From an uncultured Lachnospiraceae bacterium (GTDB lineage: Bacteria > Bacillota > Clostridia > Lachnospirales > Lachnospiraceae): DNA of 14,181 nucleotides. Both the position numbers and the translations under genes were made by a program. Location of the stretch: contig CAJUPT010000074.1 of assembly GCA_910588405.1 (NCBI GenBank), positions 1-14,181 of the forward strand, written 5' to 3'. The stretch's first letter is position 1. Every line of letters begins with the position of its first letter. Shown piece by piece: positions 6,314 through 12,975 of this stretch. Below the pieces are notes generated by a model that searched no databases, was not told where the DNA came from, and saw only the letters and a program-made list of their open reading frames with translations.

Positions 6314-6457
6314 AGAATAAAAAGGCACATTAGAAATAAGAGCAATCTATAAAATGGCCTAAAAAGATGTAATTGATAGTTTCCAGTCCAATCTATGATA
6401 TTTTGTTAAGATTTATATATTGAAAATTTAACAATTTATAGAAGCTACTTAAATATT
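6314..6457. other. Convergent AT-rich intergenic region
   Basis: This lies between the plus-strand regulator and the minus-strand cargo operon, where transcripts converge. An AT-only bulged hairpin, GTTAA (6405-6409) with TTAAC (6428-6432), is the only structure seen; no strong terminator is visible. GC content drops sharply from here to about 7750. Confidence 0.35.
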
Positions 6458-6739
6458 TTAGCGGAAAGCTTTTATGATAATTTTGTATCCTTTTTTAATT
6501 ATTTGATATAATATAAAACCCCCTTGTCGCTTTGTGTCTTTTTGTGTCGACAAAGAAAGACTATTAAAATTGATGGTATTTTCAATTGGATTAGTGTTAT
6601 AAATTGTATTGTGAAGAATATCTATTTGATGTTTAGGGTTTTCAGACATAAAAGCTGAAAACCCTATAGAGGCCATACTTTTTTGACGAGCTGTGCTGCT
6701 TTGCTTTTTAACACAATTTTTAGATACGACAACTTTCAT
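6458..6739 (-). CDS. Hypothetical 93-aa protein, coupled to the GAF-like membrane protein
   Basis: I do not recognise this protein. It is basic, with a Lys/Ser-rich N-terminus (KVVVSKNCVKKQSSTARQKS), a middle rich in Asn and Ile (NTIYNTNPIENTINF) and a basic hydrophobic tail (IIKKGYKIIIKAFR). It has no clear signal peptide or long membrane segment. The case for a real gene is its translation signal: AAAGGAGG stands 8 nt upstream, inside the end of the preceding gene, and its ATG overlaps that gene's TAA stop as TAATG, typical of translational coupling. Near its 3' end the DNA has an inverted repeat, TTGTCG (6524-6529) / CGACAA (6548-6553), around two direct copies of TTTGTGTC. Very AT-rich, unlike the element backbone. 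Possibly the partner, effector or target of the upstream sensor-like protein. Confidence 0.6.
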   Translation of the reverse strand: MKVVVSKNCVKKQSSTARQKSMASIGFSAFMSENPKHQIDILHNTIYNTNPIENTINFNSLSLSTQKDTKRQGGFILYQIIKKGYKIIIKAFR

Positions 6740-7533
6740 TAAAAAATGCCTCCTTTACATTTGAACAATTCGGGTACAAATTCATATAATTGTTGGGTGT
6801 AATTAAGTATTGTATTAACAAATTTATCCTCATTTTTATTTATTTTTATTTCATGTTTGGAATCAAATGCGATAATTGCGTCAATATTTTTGTTTTGATT
6901 AAAAACAGGACAAACAATTATAAATTTCAAATCACTTGTTTTACTTTTTTGGAAATCTGAGAGATTATAATCTGTATTGTTTGTTTCTTGTAGATTATCA
7001 TCATAGATTATTTTCCTTTCTTGATAACATGCACCAACCAGCCCTTGTTTGGACTCAGAAGGAGAAACTTGAAATTTTAGACTGCTGGTTAAACCTGCAT
7101 TAGCAAGTCCATCTATATTTTTTATGCTAAACATTAACGGAATATTCTTATTAAAATAATGAGCTATCCGCCAATAAAGATTTTTATATGGAACAAAAAT
7201 TCTGATATTAATATCACAATATTCTCTTCCCAAATGTTCTGATAATGTCTTTACTAATATATCCTTATTAAATTTCAATAGTTGTTGTGCTTGGTTTCGA
7301 TATTTTTCTTCATTAATTTCATGAATAATTAAATTAGCTGTAAGAAGAACAAAAGTTAACAAAATACTAATAATTGTGCAAACATCCTTGCATTTTGAAA
7401 TATTTACTGCATTTCCAATATATCCAGCTTTCTGTAGGGCATCTAAAGTATTTGTTGTGCTTAGTGATGTCAATAATGCCGGAATGCAAGAAAAAATTAA
7501 GCCTTTAACAATAATGCTCAATATTTTTTTCAT
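6739..7533 (-). CDS. Two-TM membrane protein with GAF-like domain
   Basis: A 264-aa protein. Two hydrophobic segments, about 5-25 and 52-72, form a hairpin with a short outside loop; a charged helix follows (HEINEEKYRNQAQQLLKF). Residues about 105-255 resemble a GAF small-molecule-sensing domain: INIRIFVPY, QGLVGACYQERKIIYDD, LKFIIVCPVFN, IDAIIAFDSKHE, then a terminal helix with KFVNTILNYTQQLYEF. The pattern G..G.cY...-CPV-I.a..aFDs is the usual GAF layout, but I cannot confirm it by alignment. A cytoplasmic sensor anchored in the membrane is inferred. It is first in a minus-strand operon with the 93-aa gene, has its own promoter (7652-7679), and is far more AT-rich than its neighbours, so it is probably acquired cargo. 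A defence or signalling role is possible but unproven. Confidence 0.75.
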   Translation of the reverse strand: MKKILSIIVKGLIFSCIPALLTSLSTTNTLDALQKAGYIGNAVNISKCKDVCTIISILLTFVLLTANLIIHEINEEKYRNQAQQLLKFNKDILVKTLSEHLGREYCDINIRIFVPYKNLYWRIAHYFNKNIPLMFSIKNIDGLANAGLTSSLKFQVSPSESKQGLVGACYQERKIIYDDNLQETNNTDYNLSDFQKSKTSDLKFIIVCPVFNQNKNIDAIIAFDSKHEIKINKNEDKFVNTILNYTQQLYEFVPELFKCKGGIF

Positions 7534-7651
7534 GATTTTATGCCATCCTTATATTTATACAATTATCTAAAGACGTAAAATAAAAAATATAGTTTTTATG
7601 TACCAATGAAAAAACATTCTATGAAATAACAGGCATTACTAATATAAAATT

Positions 7652-7679
7652 ATTATAACATAAATTTACATAGTTTCAA
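7652..7679 (-). promoter_or_regulatory. Sigma-A type promoter of the minus-strand cargo operon
   Basis: Read on the minus strand: TTGAAA (7679-7674), a 16-bp spacer, TATAAT (7657-7652). The -10 is a perfect consensus and the -35 matches 4-5 of 6. The predicted transcript has a leader of roughly 110 nt before the ATG at 7533, with AAGGATGG about 12 nt upstream as a weak Shine-Dalgarno. Confidence 0.6.
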
Positions 7680-7778
7680 CATTTTTTGACAATATTGTAT
7701 AAATATGAAAGAATTTTGTGAAATCCTCTTGGCATTATTATGGCATAAAATTGGCGGGAAATTGGCGCTATGGAGCCG

Positions 7779-7807
7779 ATGACATGGAAACGGAAAAACT
7801 GTATACT
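7779..7807 (+). promoter_or_regulatory. Promoter of the transfer operon with palindrome at the start site
   Basis: ATGACA (7779-7784), an exact 17-bp spacer, TATACT (7802-7807); each box matches the sigma-A consensus 5 of 6. The palindrome CCCAAATTGGG (7816-7826) covers the expected start site and is a good operator candidate. Upstream, AATTGGCG is repeated at 7749-7756 and 7760-7767. Transcription would lead into the attenuator hairpin at 7836 and then the Maff2-like gene. Confidence 0.6.
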
Positions 7808-7835
7808 GGTATCATCCCAAATTGGGGGAGGGCAG

Positions 7836-7883
7836 AAAGGGGCCGCTTTCAGGAACTGAGAAGTTTTTGAGGGCGGCCTTTTT
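7836..7883 (+). terminator. Long terminator-like hairpin in the transfer operon leader (attenuator candidate)
   Basis: One hairpin of about 22 pairs, with several G-U pairs. AAAGGGGCCGC (7836-7846) pairs with GCGGCCTTTTT (7873-7883), TTTC with GAGG (7869-7872), and AGGAACT with AGTTTTT around a GAGA loop. The T run is part of and follows the stem. It lies between the promoter at 7779 and the first transfer gene, with no plus-strand gene before it for 1.5 kb, so it may control read-through into the operon. Confidence 0.7.
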
Positions 7884-7891
7884 GCGTGGTT

Positions 7892-7923
7892 CCGGAAAAC
7901 GCCCTTGTGGTGCGTTTTGCCGG
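7892..7923 (+). promoter_or_regulatory. Second leader hairpin before the transfer operon
   Basis: CCGG+AAAACGC (7892-7902) pairs with GCGTTTT (7912-7918) and, past one bulged G, CCGG (7920-7923). It ends about 17 nt before the Shine-Dalgarno AAGGAGG (7941-7947). There is no T tract, so it is more likely a transcript-stabilising or regulatory fold than a terminator. Confidence 0.5.
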
Positions 7924-7955
7924 GTCAAAAAAACTTGAAAAAGGAGGTACATGAA

Positions 7956-8315
7956 ATGAACAGGAGGCTGAAAAAGTTGGGATGGCGTCTGAAGGACACG
8001 TACTGGACAGCGGTGGGAATGGCATCCGCCATGCTGCTGTCCGCCCAGCCCGTCATGGCCGATACCATCTGGAACCGTTTCTCAACGATTATGAAGGACG
8101 TGTATTCACAGGTGGTGGGCATCAGCACGATCGTTGCCGTTACCGTGGCGGCGGTGGCGCTGCTGGTCCGGATGATATCCAGGAACCAGCGCGCGGTGGA
8201 CGAGGCGACCAGCTGGCTCAAACGGATCGTGGTGACCTGGGTGATCTTAAATTCCCTGGGCTTTGTTGTGGCGTATCTGCAGCCGCTGATCGCGGGCGGA
8301 AACTACGCGGGCTGA
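7956..8315 (+). CDS. Maff2 family small membrane protein (VirB2/TrbC-like position)
   Basis: A 119-aa protein of the Maff2 type found first in the transfer operons of Tn1549/CTn-like ICEs, where it takes the place of a pilin-like VirB2/TrbC component. It has an N-terminal signal-like hydrophobic segment (AVGMASAMLLSAQPVMA) with an AxA-like end, and two further membrane segments (VVGISTIVAVTVAAVALLV and VVTWVILNSLGFVVAYL) separated by a basic loop with the conserved-looking NQRAVDEATSWLKRI. The start is ATG 7956, behind AAGGAGG at 7941-7947; ATG 7951 is out of frame. The next gene begins 33 nt after the stop, so the two are certainly cotranscribed. The pilin analogy comes from size, topology and position, not from sequence identity. 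Confidence 0.82.
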   Translation: MNRRLKKLGWRLKDTYWTAVGMASAMLLSAQPVMADTIWNRFSTIMKDVYSQVVGISTIVAVTVAAVALLVRMISRNQRAVDEATSWLKRIVVTWVILNSLGFVVAYLQPLIAGGNYAG

Positions 8316-8348
8316 TGGCAGGTCAGGCAGGGAAGGAGGTGAGTTACC

Positions 8349-10442
8349 ATGCTTGACTGGATTTTTGAGGGGATTGTGACCTGGGTGGGCAGCATTGTGG
8401 CCCAGATGATGGATGCCGTGTCGGGGATGTTCCTGGACGCTCTGGGGGCGGACATGTCCACACTGGAGGAGTATTTCCCATTTGTGACAAAAGCGTTCAC
8501 CGTTATGCAGTATACCGCCTGGGCGGTCCTGTTCCTGGTGACGGTATGGCAGCTGTTCCGGGTGTTTGGGGGCCCCGTTACCGAGGCGGAAAACCCATGG
8601 ACGCTGCTTGCGAGGGGCGGGCTGTTCGCGCTGCTGATCGCCTATGCCAAACCGGTATTCCTGACCGCGCTTGACATTGCCAGGGCGCCGTATACGGCCA
8701 TGATGGAGATCCCGATGACGGCAGAGGATTTTTCATTCGCCGGCGTGGAGCAGACACTGTCGAACGGGCTGGCGACGGTCATTTCGGTGGCTTCCGTGGT
8801 GGGGCTCCTGCTCTTAATTATCCTGGAGGTTTCGCTGGGCTGGAATTATTTCAAGCTGCTTTTGGAAGCGGTGGAACGGTACGTCGTGGTGGGCGTGCTG
8901 TGCTACACCTCGCCGCTGGCCTTTTCCATGGGCGCTTCCCAGACAACGGCGCCGGTGTTTAAGTCATGGTGCCGGATGGTGGGCTCCCAGCTTTTGCTGA
9001 TGGTGATGAATGTGTGGTTTTTAAGGGGCTTCCATTCTTCCGTCGGGCAGTACATCGGGAACGGCGGGGCGCTGTCAAGCGGGCATGGGAGCATCTTCCT
9101 CTGGTTTTTCTGCGCCCTGGCTTTTTTAAAAGTGGCGCAGAAGTTTGACGGCTACCTGTCCTCCCTGGGGATGAGCGTCGCCCAGACGGGCGGCAGCATG
9201 GGCATGGAGCTTTTGATGGCGGCCAGGGTCATCGGCGGAGGGGCAAGGAGTGTCCGGAGCGCCGGCGGCGTGTTTGGCGGCAGGGCCGCGGGGGCTTCCG
9301 CCGCGTCTTCGGCGGCTGGTTTCGCGTCGGGCCTTGCGGCCAGGTTTAAGGGGAACAGCTACGTGCGTGACGCGGTCGTTGACGGCGGTGTCCGCATGGG
9401 GGCCGGCGGCGGCATTGGGTTTGTGGGCCGGGCCTTTGGGGGGATGGCGGCCCGCAACGGCGCGTCCCTGACTGGGGAATCCATATCCTCCGTGGCTTCG
9501 CGGAGCCCGGATGTCTCAGGCTCCATTGCCGGGGAGATCGCGGACCGCAGCCTGTCGAATTACATGCCGCAGCTTGAGGGGTACCAGCTGCGTGATACGC
9601 GGATTGGCGGCGGGCATATCAGCACATCGGCCGTGTCGGGGGATGGGGATACCGCGGCGGTTGAGATGTTTGACGCGTCCCGGTATGAGAAGCCGGAAGG
9701 CCCGTATACGAAGGTTACGGCATCGGACGGCAGCCAGTGGTACCTGATGGCGTCCGGGGAAGGGTTTAAGGAATTTTATCCCTCGTCCGCCATAAGGCCC
9801 GGCGCTTTCAGCCCGGGGCCTGGCGCGGCGGTCTTTCCCGAGCGTTATGACGGGACGGACTTCAGGCAGGTGGACGACGGCATCCTTGAGGCGTCCGGGG
9901 CCGGCGGGAGCAGCTTATGGTACAGCAGCGCCTTTTATGAAAAGCCTGACGCGCCCCATACGGTCGTTGAGTCATCGGACGGGATCGCCTGGTATGCCAT
10001 GGAGCGGAATGCCGACCCGCCCCGGTTTGAGGATGGCGGGGAGGCGCTGGCGTATAACCAGGCCCAGTTCCAGGCGTTCATGCCCGGCTATGCCGGGGAG
10101 GCCCCGTCAGGCTTTGACGGGTCGGGACGGAATGAAGGGCGTTTTGAGGTCCGCCATGAGGACGGGTCGGGGACAATGTTCTATGACAGTTCCCGGTATG
10201 CCGCGCCCCGTGGGGATTACCGTGATGTCGAGGACGTAAACGGCGGGCGTTGGTACGCGGTCCATGGGCAGGCAGCGGTCGCGCGCAGGCCGGTTTATGA
10301 AAATGGGAAACCGGTGTATGGCAGCGGCGGCGTGAAGACAACGTCTGTGGAGACGGTGTCTTATGGGGCTGCCCCGAAACGGTTTGAGGCCCCGAAGGAA
10401 CGCGGGCATACGGATATTAAGCCGCCGAAACGGAAACAGTAG
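8349..10442 (+). CDS. VirB6/TrbL-like conjugal transfer membrane protein with C-terminal repeats
   Basis: Polytopic inner-membrane channel component of the MPF-FATA type IV secretion system, 697 aa. Residues about 1-280 hold five or more membrane segments (near 57-80, 95-115, 148-170, 180-205, 235-265). A Gly/Ala-rich linker (about 297-345, GGGARSVRSAGGVFGG) leads to a long soluble tail. The tail carries three repeats about 85 residues apart, starting near 440, 524 and 610, each with the pattern [FY]..S..Y..P.G.[YH]..V...DG..WY. It ends in a basic segment (DIKPPKRKQ). ATG 8349 follows AAGGAGGTGA at good spacing. It sits between the Maff2-like and NlpC/P60 genes, the usual order. The repeats are probably protein- or wall-binding modules; their ligand is unknown. 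Confidence 0.85.
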   Translation: MLDWIFEGIVTWVGSIVAQMMDAVSGMFLDALGADMSTLEEYFPFVTKAFTVMQYTAWAVLFLVTVWQLFRVFGGPVTEAENPWTLLARGGLFALLIAYAKPVFLTALDIARAPYTAMMEIPMTAEDFSFAGVEQTLSNGLATVISVASVVGLLLLIILEVSLGWNYFKLLLEAVERYVVVGVLCYTSPLAFSMGASQTTAPVFKSWCRMVGSQLLLMVMNVWFLRGFHSSVGQYIGNGGALSSGHGSIFLWFFCALAFLKVAQKFDGYLSSLGMSVAQTGGSMGMELLMAARVIGGGARSVRSAGGVFGGRAAGASAASSAAGFASGLAARFKGNSYVRDAVVDGGVRMGAGGGIGFVGRAFGGMAARNGASLTGESISSVASRSPDVSGSIAGEIADRSLSNYMPQLEGYQLRDTRIGGGHISTSAVSGDGDTAAVEMFDASRYEKPEGPYTKVTASDGSQWYLMASGEGFKEFYPSSAIRPGAFSPGPGAAVFPERYDGTDFRQVDDGILEASGAGGSSLWYSSAFYEKPDAPHTVVESSDGIAWYAMERNADPPRFEDGGEALAYNQAQFQAFMPGYAGEAPSGFDGSGRNEGRFEVRHEDGSGTMFYDSSRYAAPRGDYRDVEDVNGGRWYAVHGQAAVARRPVYENGKPVYGSGGVKTTSVETVSYGAAPKRFEAPKERGHTDIKPPKRKQ

Positions 10443-10481
10443 GCAGGCGGCAGAGGCAGGGCAGGGAGGAGGTGCTTTAGG

Positions 10482-12461
10482 ATGGCCGGGACAGAAAAGC
10501 GGGCCGGTGACGGGGCCGATGATTACGGGCAGGCGGCGTCGGGTCTTGCTAAAATGGGAAATTTGAATGCCGGGAAAGAAGCCGGCGGGCTTAAAAAAAT
10601 GCCGGGCGCGGCGAAAGCGGCGGCAAAAGGCGGGCGGGCAGCCGCATGGGCGGCTTCCGGCCCCTGGGGCGCTGCCCTGCAGGCGGCATGGTCCCTGCGC
10701 CACACGTTGATGAAGGTGCTGGTCTGCTGCTGCCTGGCTGTCCTGGTTCCGGCGGTCATGGTCATATCGCTGCCCTCTGTCGTGTCAAACAGCATTTTCG
10801 GGCTGGACGGGACAGCACCGGCGGAAGGGGCAACGCTGCTGTCCTCTTACGGGGAGATGGCAAAGGCCGTCTCGGACGTGGTGGGGGATGGCTACGACGC
10901 GTCCCTGGCGGAGGTGGAGCGCATCATCGGGGCCGGCGGCTATGACTACGATCTGTCCATGGAGGCCATGGTCAACCATGTCCAGGGTTCGGCGGGGTAT
11001 GACGTGTGCTATATCCTGGCGGCCTATTCGGCGTCAATGGGGCAGAGGGACGTAAAAAAAGACGACATGGTGAAAAAACTGGGGAAGGTTTCCGGGAGCA
11101 TGTTCAAGGTCACGCACCAGGAGAAAGAAAAGGAAGTTCTGGTCCCTGTCACATACTATACGTATAAACCGGTTACGGTGGAAACCGTCACCGGGAGGGT
11201 GCCGGCCGGCATTTCCGGAGGCGTGGTTTTGTACCGGTACAGGGTGGAAGATAGAACCTATTATGTCCGGGATAAGGCCCGCAGCAGTGATACGGCTGTC
11301 ACGGTGGACGCCTATGTGGAAACAGAGGTGCAGGTACCGGTATACACGGGGGGCAGGGTCACGGGGACCACGGCCAGGAGGTATTACCGCGCAGCCGGGC
11401 GGGAGAGACTTGAGCCCGGCACTGAGGTTATACGGTATGTGGAATGCACCATACATCCTTTTGACAACGCGGTGGCCGCGGAAGCCTTTGGCATCGACCT
11501 GGATGCTTCATATGACCAGTTCCATGTTACATACAGGGAAGCCATACAGCATATGGCGGACGCGCTGAAGATGACGCTTTACGGTTCCCTGGGGGAAGGG
11601 CAGGACGTGCCCCTTGATGACCAGGAGCTGCTGGATTTCGTGGAGGGCCAGGGGACATCCCCGGCCAGGGAGCAGGTGCTTACGGCGGCGTTGTCGCTGG
11701 TAGGGAAGGTGCCTTATTTCTGGGGCGGTAAAAGCGCCCCAGGGTGGAACCGGGACTGGAACACGCCGAAGCTGGTGACAGCGGCAGGATCCAGCTCCAC
11801 GGGCACGATCCGTCCCTATGGCCTTGACTGCAGCGGGTTTACCCAGTGGGTATACAATACGGCGCTGGGCGTGGAGATCGGCGCGGGCACGTCAGGGCAA
11901 TACGCGAATACCAGGGGCATATCGGCGTCACAGCTTAAACCGGGGGATCTTGGCTTCTGGGCTGAACCGGATGGGGGCGGCTGGAACCATGTGCTGATCT
12001 TTGCCGGGTATAACAGCGGCGGCGGCCGGATGTGGGTACACTGTACCGCTGGGAGCGGCGTCGTGCTGGACACGCCGGGATATGAAGGCTCCCTGGTATT
12101 GCGGAGGCTGACAGGGGTGGATTACAGCGCGCCGGCCGCCGGAAGCGGGTATGGGGAAGCGCTGTATGAGATCCCGGTGATTGTGACCCATTACTGTTCC
12201 TGCGAAAAATGCTGCGGGCCGGGGGCGAAAGGCATCACGGCCAGCGGGAAACGGGTGGAGCCGGGCATGGTGGCGATGGCGTCCTACTATCCGTTTGGGA
12301 CGCAGATCATGATAAACGGGACCATGTATACGGTGGAGGACCGCGGGTCTGCCCTGGAGGGGAATATCCACAGGGTGGATATTTACGTGCCGGATCACGC
12401 GCAGGCGCTGCGCATGGGCAGGTATACGACGACGGCGAAAATTTACAGGTTGGGACAGTAA
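10482..12461 (+). CDS. Bifunctional cell-wall hydrolase of the transfer system (NlpC/P60 plus 3D domain; CD1108-like)
   Basis: A 659-aa VirB1-type wall-remodelling protein that opens peptidoglycan for the conjugation channel. A basic cytoplasmic start (about 1-70) is followed by a single membrane anchor (about 72-100, LMKVLVCCCLAVLVPAVMVI), so the rest is outside. A middle region carries a Lys/Val-rich stretch (EKEKEVLVPVTYYTYKPVTVET). The NlpC/P60 peptidase spans about 395-545, with catalytic Cys450 in DCSGF and His503 in NHVLIF; His520 may be the third residue. The C-terminal 3D domain spans about 565-657, with TASGKRVEPGMVA, VEDRG (Asp620) and HRVDIYV (Asp633), as in lytic transglycosylase-like MltA/3D folds. 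ATG 10482 has GGAGGAGG about 10 nt upstream. A leader-type repeat (12478) separates it from prgI. Confidence 0.88.
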   Translation: MAGTEKRAGDGADDYGQAASGLAKMGNLNAGKEAGGLKKMPGAAKAAAKGGRAAAWAASGPWGAALQAAWSLRHTLMKVLVCCCLAVLVPAVMVISLPSVVSNSIFGLDGTAPAEGATLLSSYGEMAKAVSDVVGDGYDASLAEVERIIGAGGYDYDLSMEAMVNHVQGSAGYDVCYILAAYSASMGQRDVKKDDMVKKLGKVSGSMFKVTHQEKEKEVLVPVTYYTYKPVTVETVTGRVPAGISGGVVLYRYRVEDRTYYVRDKARSSDTAVTVDAYVETEVQVPVYTGGRVTGTTARRYYRAAGRERLEPGTEVIRYVECTIHPFDNAVAAEAFGIDLDASYDQFHVTYREAIQHMADALKMTLYGSLGEGQDVPLDDQELLDFVEGQGTSPAREQVLTAALSLVGKVPYFWGGKSAPGWNRDWNTPKLVTAAGSSSTGTIRPYGLDCSGFTQWVYNTALGVEIGAGTSGQYANTRGISASQLKPGDLGFWAEPDGGGWNHVLIFAGYNSGGGRMWVHCTAGSGVVLDTPGYEGSLVLRRLTGVDYSAPAAGSGYGEALYEIPVIVTHYCSCEKCCGPGAKGITASGKRVEPGMVAMASYYPFGTQIMINGTMYTVEDRGSALEGNIHRVDIYVPDHAQALRMGRYTTTAKIYRLGQ

Positions 12462-12477
12462 CGCACCGCACAAGCCC

Positions 12478-12564
12478 GGGAGGATTTATGGACACCTTGG
12501 TGGCCGGAAATCCTCCCAGGTTAAGGGGCTTGTAAGGGAAGTTACGGAACTTTATTTGGGGGAG
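12478..12564 (+). promoter_or_regulatory. Structured 5' leader element, copy R3 (inside the element, before prgI)
   Basis: The best-paired of the three copies. GGGAGGATTT (12478-12487) pairs perfectly with AAATCCTCCC (12508-12517); the inner hairpin GGACACC / GGTGGCC (12490-12506) extends the CAC/GTG stem of R1 by a pair and replaces CAG/CTG by TGG/CCG. The 3' part, AAGTTACGGAACTT, forms a clean hairpin and leads into GGGGGAG, the prgI Shine-Dalgarno. It interrupts an otherwise tightly packed transfer operon, leaving about 105 bp between two genes, so it may tune expression of prgI and virB4 relative to the upstream genes. Confidence 0.65.
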
Positions 12565-12567
12565 ATG

Positions 12568-12975
12568 ATGGATTTGGATGAAAAGGAATATGACAATATA
12601 TACGCCATACCGGCAAATTATACGGACGCGGGGAAGCTGTTCGGCGGGCTTTTGGAAACAAGGAACGCGGTGGAGACGCTGTTTTTGATGCTGTTGGCCG
12701 GGTACCCGGAACTGGTGCTGTTTGATCTGCCCGGCACGGTCCGCATTGTCGTGATGACGGTCACGCTGCTTCCGCTGGCGGTGCTGTCCATGATGGGGAT
12801 AGACGGGGACTCCCTGTTCCAGTACCTGTTTTATATGGCCAGGTTCCTGGCCCGGAGGAGAAAACTACATTGCAGAAGGGTGGGATACAGATATGAAACT
12901 GGGCAGCTTCGCAAAAAGAGATGGCCGCGGTCCGGAAGAAAAAAGGAAGGCAGAAAAGAAAAAACAGAAGATTGA
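12568..12975 (+). CDS. PrgI-like type IV secretion membrane protein
   Basis: A small T4SS protein of the PrgI family (VirB3-like position), about 135 aa. The opening motif IYAIPANYTDAGKLFGG is typical, and two hydrophobic segments follow (ETLFLMLLAGYPELVLF and TVRIVVMTVTLLPLAVLSM), then a basic tail (RRRKLHCRRVGYRYETGQ). In Gram-positive ICEs it always precedes and works with the VirB4 ATPase. Start choice is uncertain: ATG 12568 gives a few nucleotides of spacing from GGGGGAG (12558-12564), ATG 12565 gives none, and TTG 12556 lies upstream of the Shine-Dalgarno. The end overlaps virB4 by 83 nt in a different frame, so the last 25-odd residues, highly Lys/Arg-rich, may be a by-product of that overlap. 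Confidence 0.82.
   Translation: MDLDEKEYDNIYAIPANYTDAGKLFGGLLETRNAVETLFLMLLAGYPELVLFDLPGTVRIVVMTVTLLPLAVLSMMGIDGDSLFQYLFYMARFLARRRKLHCRRVGYRYETGQLRKKRWPRSGRKKEGRKEKTED

Noticed and set aside
10107..10703. Long minus-strand frame across the VirB6-like and hydrolase genes
   Set aside because: Pro/Arg/His-rich shadow in GC-rich coding DNA; both sense genes in this stretch have clear domains.
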